49,199 bases of DNA, taken from the NCBI GenBank assembly GCA_016200135.1, contig JACQFI010000081.1, positions 1-49,199 on the forward strand. The letters run 5' to 3'. This document shows positions 33,686-41,876 of this stretch, in pieces. Every line of letters starts with the position of its first letter. Positions within the stretch are counted from its first letter, which is position 1. Made by a program: the position numbers and the translations under genes. The notes under the pieces were generated by a model. That model saw only the letters and a program-made list of their open reading frames with translations. It was not told the DNA's origin and made no database searches. The stretch is from Planctomycetota bacterium. GTDB taxonomy: Bacteria > Planctomycetota > SZUA-567 > H5-PLA8.

Positions 33686-34510
33686 ATGCAGCTAACGCAA
33701 GAACAGAAGAACTTCTTCGAGACCTTCGGGTTCATCTCTTTTCCGGGCCTGCTGAAGGACCGCATCGGGCAGGTCATCGAGGACTTTGAGACCACGTGGA
33801 AGAAGGTCGGCGGCGGGCACAACGGCAAGCCGCACGACGGCAAGAAGCGGTCGTGCATCGGCATGTACCAGACCGAAGGCATCGTCTCGCTGCTCGACGA
33901 CCCGCGCCTGGTGGGCATCGCCTCTTCGCTGCTGGGCGCGGACTACAACTTCATGGGCGGCGACGGGAACTATTACGTCGGCGACACGAGCTGGCACTCC
34001 GACGGCTGGCACGCGAAAGTGATGCATATCAAGATCGCGTTCTACCTGGACCCGCTCACGCGCGATACCGGCTGCCTGCGCGTGATCCCCGGAAGCCACA
34101 GGATCAACGACGGGTTCGCGAAGGACTTGCAGAGCCATCTCGGCAAGTCGCAGGAATACTACGGCAAGTCCGGCTGCGAGATTCCCGCGATCGCGCTCGA
34201 GACCACGCCCGGCGACGTGCTCGTCTTCAACCATAACACGAAGCATTCGGCGTTCGGCGGTGGCTCGTGGCGGCGCATGTTCACGATGAACCTCTGCGAG
34301 CAGTATCCGCAGGAGAACCTGCAGGAACTTAAGGACTACCTGAGCGGCGCGGCGCGCTTCTGGGCCATGGAACCGTACAACTCGGCGGTGTTAAAGAACG
34401 CCCCGGCCACGCGCATGCGGCACCTCCAGCAGGTGATCGATAACTTCGGTCACGTCCCGGCGCTCTCGCGCAAGATGATGGAGACGATGGCCGAGCCGGC
34501 AAGGGGCTGA
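33686..34510 (+). CDS. phytanoyl-CoA dioxygenase (PhyH) family oxygenase
   Basis: A 274-residue protein with an AAAGGAG ribosome binding site before the ATG. The iron site is H104-x-D106 in TSWHSDGWHAK, with distal H183 or H187 in FNHNTKHSAFGGG and the Arg pair in SWRRMFTMN. DTGCLRVIPGSHRIN is the PhyH signature. Its sequence differs clearly from the other two PhyH proteins of the window, so the three are not recent duplicates. It begins a second compact set with the hydroxyacid dehydrogenase and SDR that follow at short spacing. Confidence 0.93.
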   Translation: MQLTQEQKNFFETFGFISFPGLLKDRIGQVIEDFETTWKKVGGGHNGKPHDGKKRSCIGMYQTEGIVSLLDDPRLVGIASSLLGADYNFMGGDGNYYVGDTSWHSDGWHAKVMHIKIAFYLDPLTRDTGCLRVIPGSHRINDGFAKDLQSHLGKSQEYYGKSGCEIPAIALETTPGDVLVFNHNTKHSAFGGGSWRRMFTMNLCEQYPQENLQELKDYLSGAARFWAMEPYNSAVLKNAPATRMRHLQQVIDNFGHVPALSRKMMETMAEPARG

Positions 34511-34541
34511 GCCCCGCCTCGGCGGGCCAGGAGCATTCGGC

Positions 34542-35537
34542 ATGCAAAAGCCGCTCAAGGTCGTCGTGACGGACTTCATCCAGGACGACCTGTGCCCCGA
34601 GCGCGGCGAACTGAGCGGCGTGGCGGACGTGGCGGCGCTCGGCGCTTCGAGCGAGGAACTCCTGCAGGGCCGCATCGAAGACGCCGACGCGATCATGCTC
34701 TACCACAGCCTCTCGATCACGCGGCGGACCCTCGAGCGGCTGCACCGCTGCAAGCTGATCGTGCGCTGCGGCGTCGGCTACGACAACGTGGACCACGCCT
34801 TCGCGCGCTCGCGCGGGATCGACGTGGCCAACGTGCCGGACTACGGCACCGAAGAGGTCGCGGACTCGGCCATAGGCATGGCGCTGGCCCTCACCCGCGG
34901 CTTCACGTTCTTGAATTCGCGGCTGCGGCAGAAGCAGGGCGCGTGGTCGTACACGCATGCGGCGCCACTGCGGCGCTTGCGCGGAAACGTCTTCGGGATC
35001 GTGGGCCTGGGGCGCATCGGCACGGCGGCGGCCCTGCGCGCGAAGGCACTCGGCATGGACGTCCTCTTCTACGATCCGTTCAAAGCCAACGGCTGCGACA
35101 AGGCGCTCGGCATTCGCCGCGCGCGCAGCGTGGAGGAACTCTTCCGCGCTTCCTACGTGCTGAGCCTGCACTGTCCTTTGACGCCCGAGACTCGGCATCT
35201 GGTGAACGCGCGGACGCTGGCATGGCTGCCGCAGGGCGCGGTGCTGATCAACACGGCGCGCGGGGCTATCGTGGATGTCGCGGCGATCCCCGATGCGATC
35301 GCCTCGGGACGGTTGCTCGGCGCGGGCATCGACGTGCTCGACGGCGAACCGCCGGCCGAGACGAATCCGTTGATCGCCGCGTGGCGGAACCCAGAGCATC
35401 CCGCGCACCACCGCGTGCTTGTGAATCCACACTCCGCGTTCTACTGCGAAGAGGGCCTGAATGAGATGCGCGTGAAAGGTTCGCGCGCCTGCCGCTGCGC
35501 TCTGCTCGGCGAGCCCGTGCCGAACGTCGTGAACTAA
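34542..35537 (+). CDS. D-isomer-specific 2-hydroxyacid dehydrogenase (CtBP/SerA-like)
   Basis: A 331-residue NAD-dependent dehydrogenase with AGGAG upstream of the ATG. The Rossmann motif GIVGLGRIGTA lies near residues 151-161. The catalytic triad is R240 (NTARGAIVD), E269 (LDGEPPAE) and H297 (NPHSAFYCEEG). The C-terminus lacks the ACT domain of full-length SerA. It interconverts a D-2-hydroxyacid and a 2-oxoacid. In this cluster it may act on an acid produced from the PhyH-hydroxylated substrate rather than on 3-phosphoglycerate. Confidence 0.93.
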   Translation: MQKPLKVVVTDFIQDDLCPERGELSGVADVAALGASSEELLQGRIEDADAIMLYHSLSITRRTLERLHRCKLIVRCGVGYDNVDHAFARSRGIDVANVPDYGTEEVADSAIGMALALTRGFTFLNSRLRQKQGAWSYTHAAPLRRLRGNVFGIVGLGRIGTAAALRAKALGMDVLFYDPFKANGCDKALGIRRARSVEELFRASYVLSLHCPLTPETRHLVNARTLAWLPQGAVLINTARGAIVDVAAIPDAIASGRLLGAGIDVLDGEPPAETNPLIAAWRNPEHPAHHRVLVNPHSAFYCEEGLNEMRVKGSRACRCALLGEPVPNVVN

Positions 35538-35553
35538 CCGGGAGGTACTGCGC

Positions 35554-36336
35554 ATGAAAGTGGACCTGAGCGGCAAAGTGGCGCTGGTGACTGGCGCCGC
35601 CGGGTTTCTCGGGCGCGCGACCGCGCGGTTGCTCGGCGAGAACGGCGCGACGGTCGTCTATACCGACCTGGACTCCCCCGGCCTGGTTGAGGTTTCTAAG
35701 GAGTCGCCGCTTTCGCGCGCCGTCGTAATGAACGTGACCGACGAGACGCAAGTTAACGCGGCGGTGGCGCAGGTGGTCCGTGAGTTCGGCCGGCTCGACA
35801 TCTTGGTGAACAACGCGGGCACGAACACGCGCGATTACCGGGTCTCCATCGAGTCCTTTCCCAAGTTCGAGTGGGACCGCTTGATCGAGATCGACTTGAC
35901 AGGCATGTTCGTCGTGAGCAAGGCGGTCGTGCCGCAAATGCTTAAGCAAGGCCACGGGCGCATCATCAACATTGCGTCCATCGCGGGATTGGTCCCGCTG
36001 CGCTCGCAGTGCGCCTACGTGGCGGCGAAGGCCGGCGTCGTGAACCTGACGAAGGCGATGGCGATCGAGTTGGGTTCGCGCGGCATCTTGAGCAACTGCA
36101 TCGCGCCGGGCTCGATCCTCACCGACGGCACCAAGGGCCTCTTCTGGGGCGAGAAGAGCCGGAACACCGAGCAAGGCAAGAGCATGCTCGAACACGTCCC
36201 GCTCGGCCGGGCCGCGCATCCCGAAGAGATCGCGAACGCGATTCTTTTTCTGGCCGCGCCCGAGAGCAGCTACGTGAATGGCGCCGTGATCGCGGTCGAC
36301 GGCGGCTGGACCGCGGGGTACGCGCGGGAGTTCTAG
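35554..36336 (+). CDS. short-chain dehydrogenase/reductase (gluconate 5-dehydrogenase-like)
   Basis: A 260-residue classical SDR with a GGGAGG ribosome binding site. The cofactor motif is TGAAGFLGRATA, where the usual Gly-Ile-Gly is Phe-Leu-Gly. NNAG is at about residue 88. The active site is Ser in NIASIAGL and Y155-x3-K159 (CAYVAAKAG), and it ends YVNGAVIAVDGGWTAGY. Its position 16 bases after the hydroxyacid dehydrogenase indicates one transcript. Similarity of style to sugar-acid dehydrogenases suggests a sugar or sugar-acid substrate, as inference only. Confidence 0.93.
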   Translation: MKVDLSGKVALVTGAAGFLGRATARLLGENGATVVYTDLDSPGLVEVSKESPLSRAVVMNVTDETQVNAAVAQVVREFGRLDILVNNAGTNTRDYRVSIESFPKFEWDRLIEIDLTGMFVVSKAVVPQMLKQGHGRIINIASIAGLVPLRSQCAYVAAKAGVVNLTKAMAIELGSRGILSNCIAPGSILTDGTKGLFWGEKSRNTEQGKSMLEHVPLGRAAHPEEIANAILFLAAPESSYVNGAVIAVDGGWTAGYAREF

Positions 36337-36363
36337 AGACAGATGGGCCTCCGGGAACCAAGC

Positions 36364-36454
36364 CCCCTCCCCCCTTGCGGGGGAGGGCCGGGGAGGGGGG
36401 AACGTCGCGGGTAATACTCCCCCCACCCTAACCCTCCCCCGCAAGAGGGGAGGG
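36364..36454. repeat. C/G-rich palindromic element R4
   Basis: CCCTCCCCCCTTGCGGGGGA, GGGGAGGGGGGAACG, ACTCCCCCCACCCTAACC and CCTCCCCCGCAAGAGGGGAGGG follow the order of element R3. It lies between the SDR and cupin genes, which are otherwise close and co-directional, so it is transcribed if they form one operon. Confidence 0.8.
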
Positions 36455-36494
36455 AATCGGGACGCGAAGTCCGAGGATAAATAAGGAGCGCAAC

Positions 36495-36917
36495 GTGGCG
36501 AAGATCACACCATTCAAGGGCTATGCCGACGGCAAGCCACCGAAGATTCCGCGGCCGGAGCAGCCGCCGGACCCGATGATCGTTACGGTTCAGGACGGTG
36601 TGCCGGTCGCTTACCCCAACTGCCACGGCGTCGGCGTGCGCATTGTTCACCCGGTCAATCCCAACGCGCCCTCGAAGAACCTGGGCCTGGTCCATTTCTA
36701 CGTCCCGCCGCACGCGGTGCTGGAGCCCGGCTGCCACGAGACCGAGGAGACGTACGTGATCCTCGAGGGCAAAGGCACGATGACCTTCGCGCGCTACAAG
36801 AAAGAAGTGAAGAAAGGCGACTTCGTCTACCTGCCGCCGTGGTGCGTGCACGGCATCGAGAATACGGGCACCGAGAATCTGTTGGTGCTCATCTGCACGT
36901 CGCCGCCGAATCCGTAA
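36495..36917 (+). CDS. small cupin-domain protein
   Basis: A 140-residue single-domain cupin. The GTG at 36495 has AAGGAG six bases upstream. The first metal motif appears as VLEPGCHETEETYVILEGKGTM (H-x-x-x-E-E-x-Y-x-x-x-x-G) and the second as GDFVYLPPWCVHGIENTG (G-D-x-x-x-x-P-x-x-x-H). These supply a His/Glu/His metal site. Such proteins are often sugar or sugar-acid isomerases, dioxygenases or ligand-binding proteins. As the last gene of the oxygenase/dehydrogenase cluster, an isomerase role is plausible. Confidence 0.9.
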   Translation: MAKITPFKGYADGKPPKIPRPEQPPDPMIVTVQDGVPVAYPNCHGVGVRIVHPVNPNAPSKNLGLVHFYVPPHAVLEPGCHETEETYVILEGKGTMTFARYKKEVKKGDFVYLPPWCVHGIENTGTENLLVLICTSPPNP

Positions 36918-36983
36918 ACCGAGCGTATGAATTTCGCGCAAAGACGCTAAGGCGCAAAGAACAGCACGATTGTGTAAAAACGA

Positions 36984-37394
36984 CTACGGCACAGGGACCG
37001 CCTCGCCGGGTTTGTAGTTTTCTTCCACGGCTGCGATCGTCTCTTCGATGTCGGCGCGCTTGCGGTCGAGTTCGGTCAGCGATTGGCCGGCGAAGAGCGC
37101 GCGGTCGATCAGGCCGCCGATGGCGCCGCTCTTTTGGGCTTCGGCGGTCTGCCGGTCGAGTTCCGCCAGGTCCGCGCGCAGGTCGGAAAGCACTTCCTCG
37201 CGCTTGGGCGGACGCCCGGCCTTGAACTGCACCACTTCGTAAATCGTTTTCGTGCGCTCCATCTTATAGCGGATCATCTTGCCGTAGCGCCCCGTCGGCC
37301 CGGGAATCATCTCCGCGTGCCGCAGCACGTCCGCGGGCGGCTCGCGCTGGATGAGTTGGACAATGCGGTAATCGGTAGCCTTTGGATCTGACAT
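36984..37394 (-). CDS. small protein of unknown function, likely co-transcribed with ogt
   Basis: A 136-residue protein. The first half is KATDYRIVQLIQREPPADVL, then GRYGKMIRYKMERTKTIYEVV. The second half is a long charged helix (about 70-125) rich in Glu, Lys and Ala. No signal peptide, membrane segment or known motif is visible. It begins 18 bases after the stop of the alkyltransferase gene on the same strand, without a strong ribosome binding site, which suggests coupling. I do not recognise the family. Confidence 0.65.
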   Translation of the reverse strand: MSDPKATDYRIVQLIQREPPADVLRHAEMIPGPTGRYGKMIRYKMERTKTIYEVVQFKAGRPPKREEVLSDLRADLAELDRQTAEAQKSGAIGGLIDRALFAGQSLTELDRKRADIEETIAAVEENYKPGEAVPVP

Positions 37395-37412
37395 ACGTGG
37401 TCTCGAGGCCTG

Positions 37413-37976
37413 TTACAGCCGGTAGCCTTCCAACTCCAGCAGTTTCGCCTTCCACTCCAGCCCCGCGCCGAAGCCGCCGGGGCCGGTGCTCGCTACGACG
37501 CGGTGGCACGGGATAAAGAGCACGATCGGGTTCGCGCCGCAAGCCTGGCCCGCCGCGCGCACGGCCTTCGGCGAACGCGCCGCCTTGGCGATCTCGCCGT
37601 AGGTCCGCACTTCGCCGAAGGGAATCTCATAGAGCGCGCGCCAAGCCTTGGCGTGAAACGGCGGCCTGCCGCCGAGATCGAAGGCTTCCCACGGCAGATC
37701 GGTGCGCTCGCCGCGCAGGCGCGCTTCGAGGGCCTTGCGCACGCGGCGGCCCAGTTCGCCTTCGCGGCCGGCGAGCTCCGGCAGATCCTTCGTGGCGCGA
37801 GTCTTTAGCGGATGGCCCGGCAGCGTGAGCTCGCGCAGGCCCGCGTCGCTGAAGGCCACGCGCCAGTCGCCCCACTTCGATTCGATCCGGTAGGCGCGCA
37901 CGGCCTCGGATGATGCCGCGTGGTTGGGCTTTGGCAGGCGGCTGGTCGGCGTAAGCAGAGCGGCTCTTGCGGACAT
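37413..37976 (-). CDS. ogt: methylated-DNA-protein cysteine S-methyltransferase (Ogt/MGMT)
   Basis: A 187-residue repair protein. The C-terminal domain carries YEIPFGEVRTYGEIAKAARSP (helix-turn-helix and Tyr/Arg finger region), AAGQACGANP and the active-site motif IPC157HRV. It ends GPGGFGAGLEWKAKLLELEG. The Cys accepts the alkyl group from O6-alkylguanine in DNA, in a one-turnover reaction. The N-terminal half is the usual diverged ribonuclease-H-like domain. An AGAGAGA stretch lies before the ATG at 37976. Neighbouring genes give no further information. Confidence 0.95.
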   Translation of the reverse strand: MSARAALLTPTSRLPKPNHAASSEAVRAYRIESKWGDWRVAFSDAGLRELTLPGHPLKTRATKDLPELAGREGELGRRVRKALEARLRGERTDLPWEAFDLGGRPPFHAKAWRALYEIPFGEVRTYGEIAKAARSPKAVRAAGQACGANPIVLFIPCHRVVASTGPGGFGAGLEWKAKLLELEGYRL

Positions 37977-38088
37977 GGCGTGATCTCTCTCTAAGGACGG
38001 AATTCTTTACGTTTAGGACATCACGGCCAACGACCGTAGCCGCTGTTCGCATCGCATGTCAATGGGTGAACAGAGTTTCAGGGCGCGG

Positions 38089-39282
38089 CTACTTCTTCTC
38101 TTCAGGATCTTTCGGCAGGTCTTTCGAGTCGCCTTCGATCATGGCCTTCTCCTGCCAGCCGTGCGTCGCATTCTCTTTGGTCTCGAAGTCGGCCTTGCGC
38201 GTCTCGCCCGAGGTGATCTCGACTTTGCGCAGGTCGATATGGTCGAACCACGCTTTACCTTCGGCGCAGTACGCGTAGAGCATTACGCGCACCCACTGCA
38301 CGTTCGCGACGGGATGCCGCGGGACGAACGGCTCCGTCTGCCAGTGCTCCCACGCGCCGCCTTTTTCCGGATAGAAGCGCTTCTGGTACTTGTACGTGTT
38401 GCGCTTCTCGCCATTCATATCGGTGTAGCCTTTGGTCCAGATGATCACTGAGCAGCCCTTGGCCTTCAGGTCCATACTCAGGATGTACGCCGCGGCCTTT
38501 TCGACGGGGATGTAATCGCTGTACCAGATAAGCCCGTAGCTCTCGGCCATCTCCTTGTCGGGATGCAATTCGAGGCACTTCGCGTCGCCGGGTTTGGCGT
38601 CGCCGTCGCGGGCAATCCAAGCGGACTGCTTCTTGACGGACGCGTCGGTCCAGCGCGCGGGCCGGTTGGCGTCGTCCTTGTCGGCTTCTTCGAAGGAAGG
38701 ATTCGGCACCAGATTGTCGGTGACGATCTTGTAGGTAATGGGCAGCGCCTTGTCGCGGCGCAGTGGCGAGGGCCGGCCGGCCAGGTCGGCGAGGATTGCG
38801 TCGGCCACGACGGGCAGCGTGTACTTGTTCTCGGCTTCGTAGGTTTTCTTGAGCTTCTCCACGGGCACGCCTTCAGGCGGCACGTCGAGCACGCGCACGG
38901 TCACTTTCAGCGCGTCGCCCTTGCCCTTCTCGATCTCGCCGTAGAGCACGCGCCCGGCCTTGTAGAATTCGCGCGCGTGCGCCGCGATGTCCTTCTCGGG
39001 CGTGTCGAGCTTCGGCGTCAGCGGGTGCGCCTCGGCGAGGTCTTCGCGGTCGATATCCACCATCAGGCTGTACTCGCCGCCGCGCCGCGCGTGCCCGCGC
39101 AGGATCTCGGCGGTCTTCTTGCCGAGCTCGTTCTTGTCGAAGGCGGAGGCGAGGTCGTAGACGCAGAGAACCGGCTTCTCGTCCGCGGCGCGAAGCGCGG
39201 AGACGGCGGCCAGCGCGCAGCATGACGCGGCCGCCAGGACCGAAGGCCGCAGGGCCTTATTTGAAGAAGATGGAGTCCACAT
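38089..39282 (-). CDS. secreted protein of unknown function with a C-terminal sandwich domain
   Basis: A 397-residue protein with a signal peptide (about residues 10-33, ending ALRAAD). The N-terminal domain (about 35-160) begins KPVLCVYDLASAFDKNELGKK and looks like a periplasmic alpha/beta domain. The C-terminal part starts DNLVPNPSFEEADKDD, the usual opening of a carbohydrate-binding-type beta-sandwich module, and continues to about 350, followed by a Lys/Glu-rich tail. Its start overlaps the end of the gene at 39257-40258 by 26 bases, so the two are translationally coupled and probably work together in the envelope. No catalytic residues are recognised. Confidence 0.8.
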   Translation of the reverse strand: MWTPSSSNKALRPSVLAAASCCALAAVSALRAADEKPVLCVYDLASAFDKNELGKKTAEILRGHARRGGEYSLMVDIDREDLAEAHPLTPKLDTPEKDIAAHAREFYKAGRVLYGEIEKGKGDALKVTVRVLDVPPEGVPVEKLKKTYEAENKYTLPVVADAILADLAGRPSPLRRDKALPITYKIVTDNLVPNPSFEEADKDDANRPARWTDASVKKQSAWIARDGDAKPGDAKCLELHPDKEMAESYGLIWYSDYIPVEKAAAYILSMDLKAKGCSVIIWTKGYTDMNGEKRNTYKYQKRFYPEKGGAWEHWQTEPFVPRHPVANVQWVRVMLYAYCAEGKAWFDHIDLRKVEITSGETRKADFETKENATHGWQEKAMIEGDSKDLPKDPEEKK

Positions 39283-40258
39283 ACATGGTGAAGCCGCGCT
39301 GCGTGTAGATCATGAAGATGATCTTCTTGATGTTGTCGCGGCCCGCCACCGGGTTCGAGTACGCCGCCCAGTTGTCCTTGGCGCATTTAAAATCGGGGCC
39401 GTCGATCTTGATCGTCTGCGTGGACCAGGCGTTGGGCGGCACGCCGACCTGTTTGCTCTCGTAGAATTCGTTGTTCTGGTTGACCAGCGCGACCGAGACG
39501 CGGGCGTTCTCCGGCGCGTCGTGGAAGATCTTGAAGATGATCTCCTTCGACTGCGAGAGGTCGAGCGGCGTGCCGGAGCCGCTGAACGCGATCTTGTCCT
39601 GTTTGCCCGCCTGAGCCTGCATGACGATCATCTTGTTGCCGGAGTCTTTGTCGGCGGTGATGTTGACGGTGCAGTTGTTGGCGTTGGCCCACTTTTCCGG
39701 GACCCACGTGTACTCCACTTCGTGGCCTTCGCGGATCTGATTCTTGTTCGCCGGCGTGTTACCGCCGATGCCGAGCTTCTTGGCGAGGTCATCGGACTTC
39801 TTCTTCACCTCGGCGTCGTCGGGATTGCCCAGCAGGTATTCCTTGTAGGTCTCGTAAGCCTTGTCGAACTGCTGGCGGTGCTCGTAGGCGTCGGCGAGCA
39901 GCTTGAGCGTGTCTTTGCCCGCGCCTTCTTTACCCTTCACTTTCTCGAACTGAGTAATCGCTTCCGCGTACATGCCCTTGGACGCGGCCCAGACGCCCAG
40001 GTCGTACTGGCCCTTGATGTCGTCGTCCTTGATCGCCGCGGCCTTGGTGGCGAAGTCGTAATCGATGTGATCGATCGTGCTGCGGGGAATCTTAACGCGC
40101 CCGCTCTCATTGTAGACGAGCAGGATCACGTACTCGGCGGTCTCGAGGTGGACCTTGCCGTCGATGCGCAGGCCGTTCTTCATATAGATGGTGTCGGCGA
40201 GCGCGCAGCCCGACGCCAGCATGGCGAGCGCGACCAACGCAGCTAGGAAACGCAGCAT
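39257..40258 (-). CDS. probable lipoprotein with TPR repeats and a sandwich domain
   Basis: A 333-residue protein. The ATG at 40258 has GGGAGG eight bases upstream. The signal sequence ends LASGC, a lipobox, so it is probably acylated at that Cys. DTIYMKNGLRIDGKVHLETAEYV is a small beta domain often found at the start of PVC envelope proteins. Residues about 80-165 form two to three TPR-like helices (GMYAEAITQFEKVK, KLLADAYEHRQQFDKAYETYKEYL). The rest is a beta-sandwich of about 150 residues ending YVDSIFFK. It has its own extended -10 promoter and is coupled to the downstream secreted protein. Confidence 0.83.
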   Translation of the reverse strand: MLRFLAALVALAMLASGCALADTIYMKNGLRIDGKVHLETAEYVILLVYNESGRVKIPRSTIDHIDYDFATKAAAIKDDDIKGQYDLGVWAASKGMYAEAITQFEKVKGKEGAGKDTLKLLADAYEHRQQFDKAYETYKEYLLGNPDDAEVKKKSDDLAKKLGIGGNTPANKNQIREGHEVEYTWVPEKWANANNCTVNITADKDSGNKMIVMQAQAGKQDKIAFSGSGTPLDLSQSKEIIFKIFHDAPENARVSVALVNQNNEFYESKQVGVPPNAWSTQTIKIDGPDFKCAKDNWAAYSNPVAGRDNIKKIIFMIYTQRGFTMYVDSIFFK

Positions 40259-40286
40259 AGGGAAACCTCCCTTTGGGACGCCTGGA

Positions 40287-40295
40287 ATTATAACA
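40287..40295 (-). promoter_or_regulatory. extended -10 promoter of the TPR lipoprotein gene
   Basis: On the minus strand the sequence is TGT-TATAAT (40295-40287), a perfect -10 box with the TGn extension. No strong -35 box is present, which is usual for extended -10 promoters. Transcription would start near 40280, about 22 bases before the ATG. Confidence 0.6.
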
Positions 40296-40324
40296 CCTGT
40301 ATCGGCAGGGAGTCACGCACGATT

Positions 40325-40458
40325 GCAGGCTATTCGGCGGCCAACTTCGTGGCTCCGCAGTCTCGGCGGAGGTCGCAGCGGCGTCCCGCCGCAGGTGGGA
40401 CTATCGGCGGGACGCCGATGCTACGATAACGAAATGACCCTGGCAGGCTATTCGGCGG
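40325..40458. repeat. REP composite D flanked by an exact 16-bp direct repeat
   Basis: GCAGGCTATTCGGCGG occurs at 40325-40340 and again at 40443-40458. The second copy contains the hflX stop codon (CTA at 40448-40450 on the plus strand). Between the copies (40341-40442) is a REP composite. It has CGTGGCTCCGCAGTCTCGG at 40348, then GCGGCGTCCCGCCGC, then ATCGGCGGGACGCCGAT, and a GCTACG end near 40425. The arrangement looks like an insertion that duplicated the end of hflX. Confidence 0.85.
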
Positions 40459-41812
40459 GGCCCGTGGAGAGCACCCGGACGGATTCGCCCGCGTGTTGCA
40501 GGCGTTCGAGCACCGGTTTGCTGGCACGGCCGGTATAGGTGATCCACTCGCCGTCGACTTCGCGCTGTTTCTCGAAGAAGTGGGTGGCGATGAAGGCCAG
40601 GGTCTTGCCGTCGCCGGCATGCACGCTGACGGTGACCGGCAGCGCATGCGCTTCGGCGCGCGCGCGGATCTCGTTCTTGAGCTGTTCGATGCCCGCGCCT
40701 TTCAATGCGGAGATCGAGACCGAGCCGGGGTACTCGCAGCGCAGCAGGCGGTTCTCGAGTTCCAGGTCCGGTGGCACCGCGTCGGCCTTGTTCAGGACCA
40801 TCAGCACTTCTTTCTCCGCGCAGCCGATCTCCTTCAGGACGCTGTTCACGGCCGCGACCTGCCCGCGCGCGTGCGCCGAGGACGAATCGACGACATGCAG
40901 GAGCAGATCGGCGGAGCGCGTCTCCTCCAATGTCGCATGGAAGCTGCCGACGAGATCGTGCGGCAGGCGGCGGATGAACCCGACGGTGTCGCTTAAGAGC
41001 ACTTCCATCCCGCCGCCCAGGCGCAGGCGCGAGGTCTTCGTATCGAGCGTGGCGAAGAGCTTGTCCTCGATGAGGACGTCCTCGCCCGTGAGCGCCTTCA
41101 TCAGGGTGCTCTTGCCGGCGTTGGTGTAGCCCACGAGGCAGATCAGGAAGTGATCGTGACCGCGCGCCAGGACGGTGCGTTCCTTGCGCGCCTCGATCTC
41201 TCGCAGTTCCTCTTTCAGGTCGTAGATCTGTTTGAGCAGCCTGCGGCGGTCGGTCTCGATCTGTTTTTCACCCGGGCCGCCGCGCAGACCGATGCCGCCC
41301 TTCTGGCCTTCAAGGTGGGTCCACAGGCGTTTCAGCCGGGGCAGGCGGTATTCATAAAGCGCCAGGCCGACCTGGACTTTGGCCATGCGCGAGCGCGCGT
41401 GCGTCGCAAAGATATCGAGAATCAAGTCGGTGCGGTCGAGGACCTTCATGCCGATGAGCTTATCGAGATTGCGGCCCTGCGCGGGGGCGAGGTCGTGGTC
41501 GAAGATGACGCCCTTCGCGCCGGTCCGCAGCGCGAGCTGCCGGATTTCTTCGCACTTGCCCTTGCCGATGTACGTCGCGCCGTTGATCTCCTTCAGGTTC
41601 TGGACCACGCGGCCGACGATCCGCGCGCCGGCGGTCTCGGCGAGTTGCTCCAACTCCCCGAGCGGTTCCTCACCCGGAAGCAGGTCGCCTTGACGATAGC
41701 CACCCACCAGCACCGTGGGCTCGCGCTCGACGGTGAGTTGACGTTGGTCGGAGATCTTGCGGTTCTTGGTGTTGAGATTCGACATGCCAGGCAGGACGAG
41801 CTGCGCCTCCAT
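40448..41812 (-). CDS. hflX: ribosome-associated GTPase HflX
   Basis: A 454-residue P-loop GTPase of normal family length. The N-terminal HflX domain includes GATYIGKGKCEEI, FDHDLAPAQGRNL and the linker GGPGEKQIETDRRRL. The G domain has G1 VGYTNAGKST, G3 DTVGF and G4 LNKAD. HflX binds the large ribosomal subunit and helps split or rescue stalled ribosomes under stress. A promoter fits at 41848-41876. The gene end is duplicated beyond a REP element (see 40325-40458), but the coding frame is intact. Confidence 0.96.
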   Translation of the reverse strand: MEAQLVLPGMSNLNTKNRKISDQRQLTVEREPTVLVGGYRQGDLLPGEEPLGELEQLAETAGARIVGRVVQNLKEINGATYIGKGKCEEIRQLALRTGAKGVIFDHDLAPAQGRNLDKLIGMKVLDRTDLILDIFATHARSRMAKVQVGLALYEYRLPRLKRLWTHLEGQKGGIGLRGGPGEKQIETDRRRLLKQIYDLKEELREIEARKERTVLARGHDHFLICLVGYTNAGKSTLMKALTGEDVLIEDKLFATLDTKTSRLRLGGGMEVLLSDTVGFIRRLPHDLVGSFHATLEETRSADLLLHVVDSSSAHARGQVAAVNSVLKEIGCAEKEVLMVLNKADAVPPDLELENRLLRCEYPGSVSISALKGAGIEQLKNEIRARAEAHALPVTVSVHAGDGKTLAFIATHFFEKQREVDGEWITYTGRASKPVLERLQHAGESVRVLSTGPAE

Positions 41813-41847
41813 TCATTCCGGCTGCGGAGTGCTCCGCGAACGATAGG

Positions 41848-41876
41848 ATTCTACGCGCGGGCAAGGGCCCCGGCAA
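41848..41876 (-). promoter_or_regulatory. sigma-70-type promoter for hflX
   Basis: On the minus strand TTGCCG (41876-41871) is followed after exactly 17 bases by TAGAAT (41853-41848). It lies about 36 bases upstream of the hflX ATG at 41812. Confidence 0.55.
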
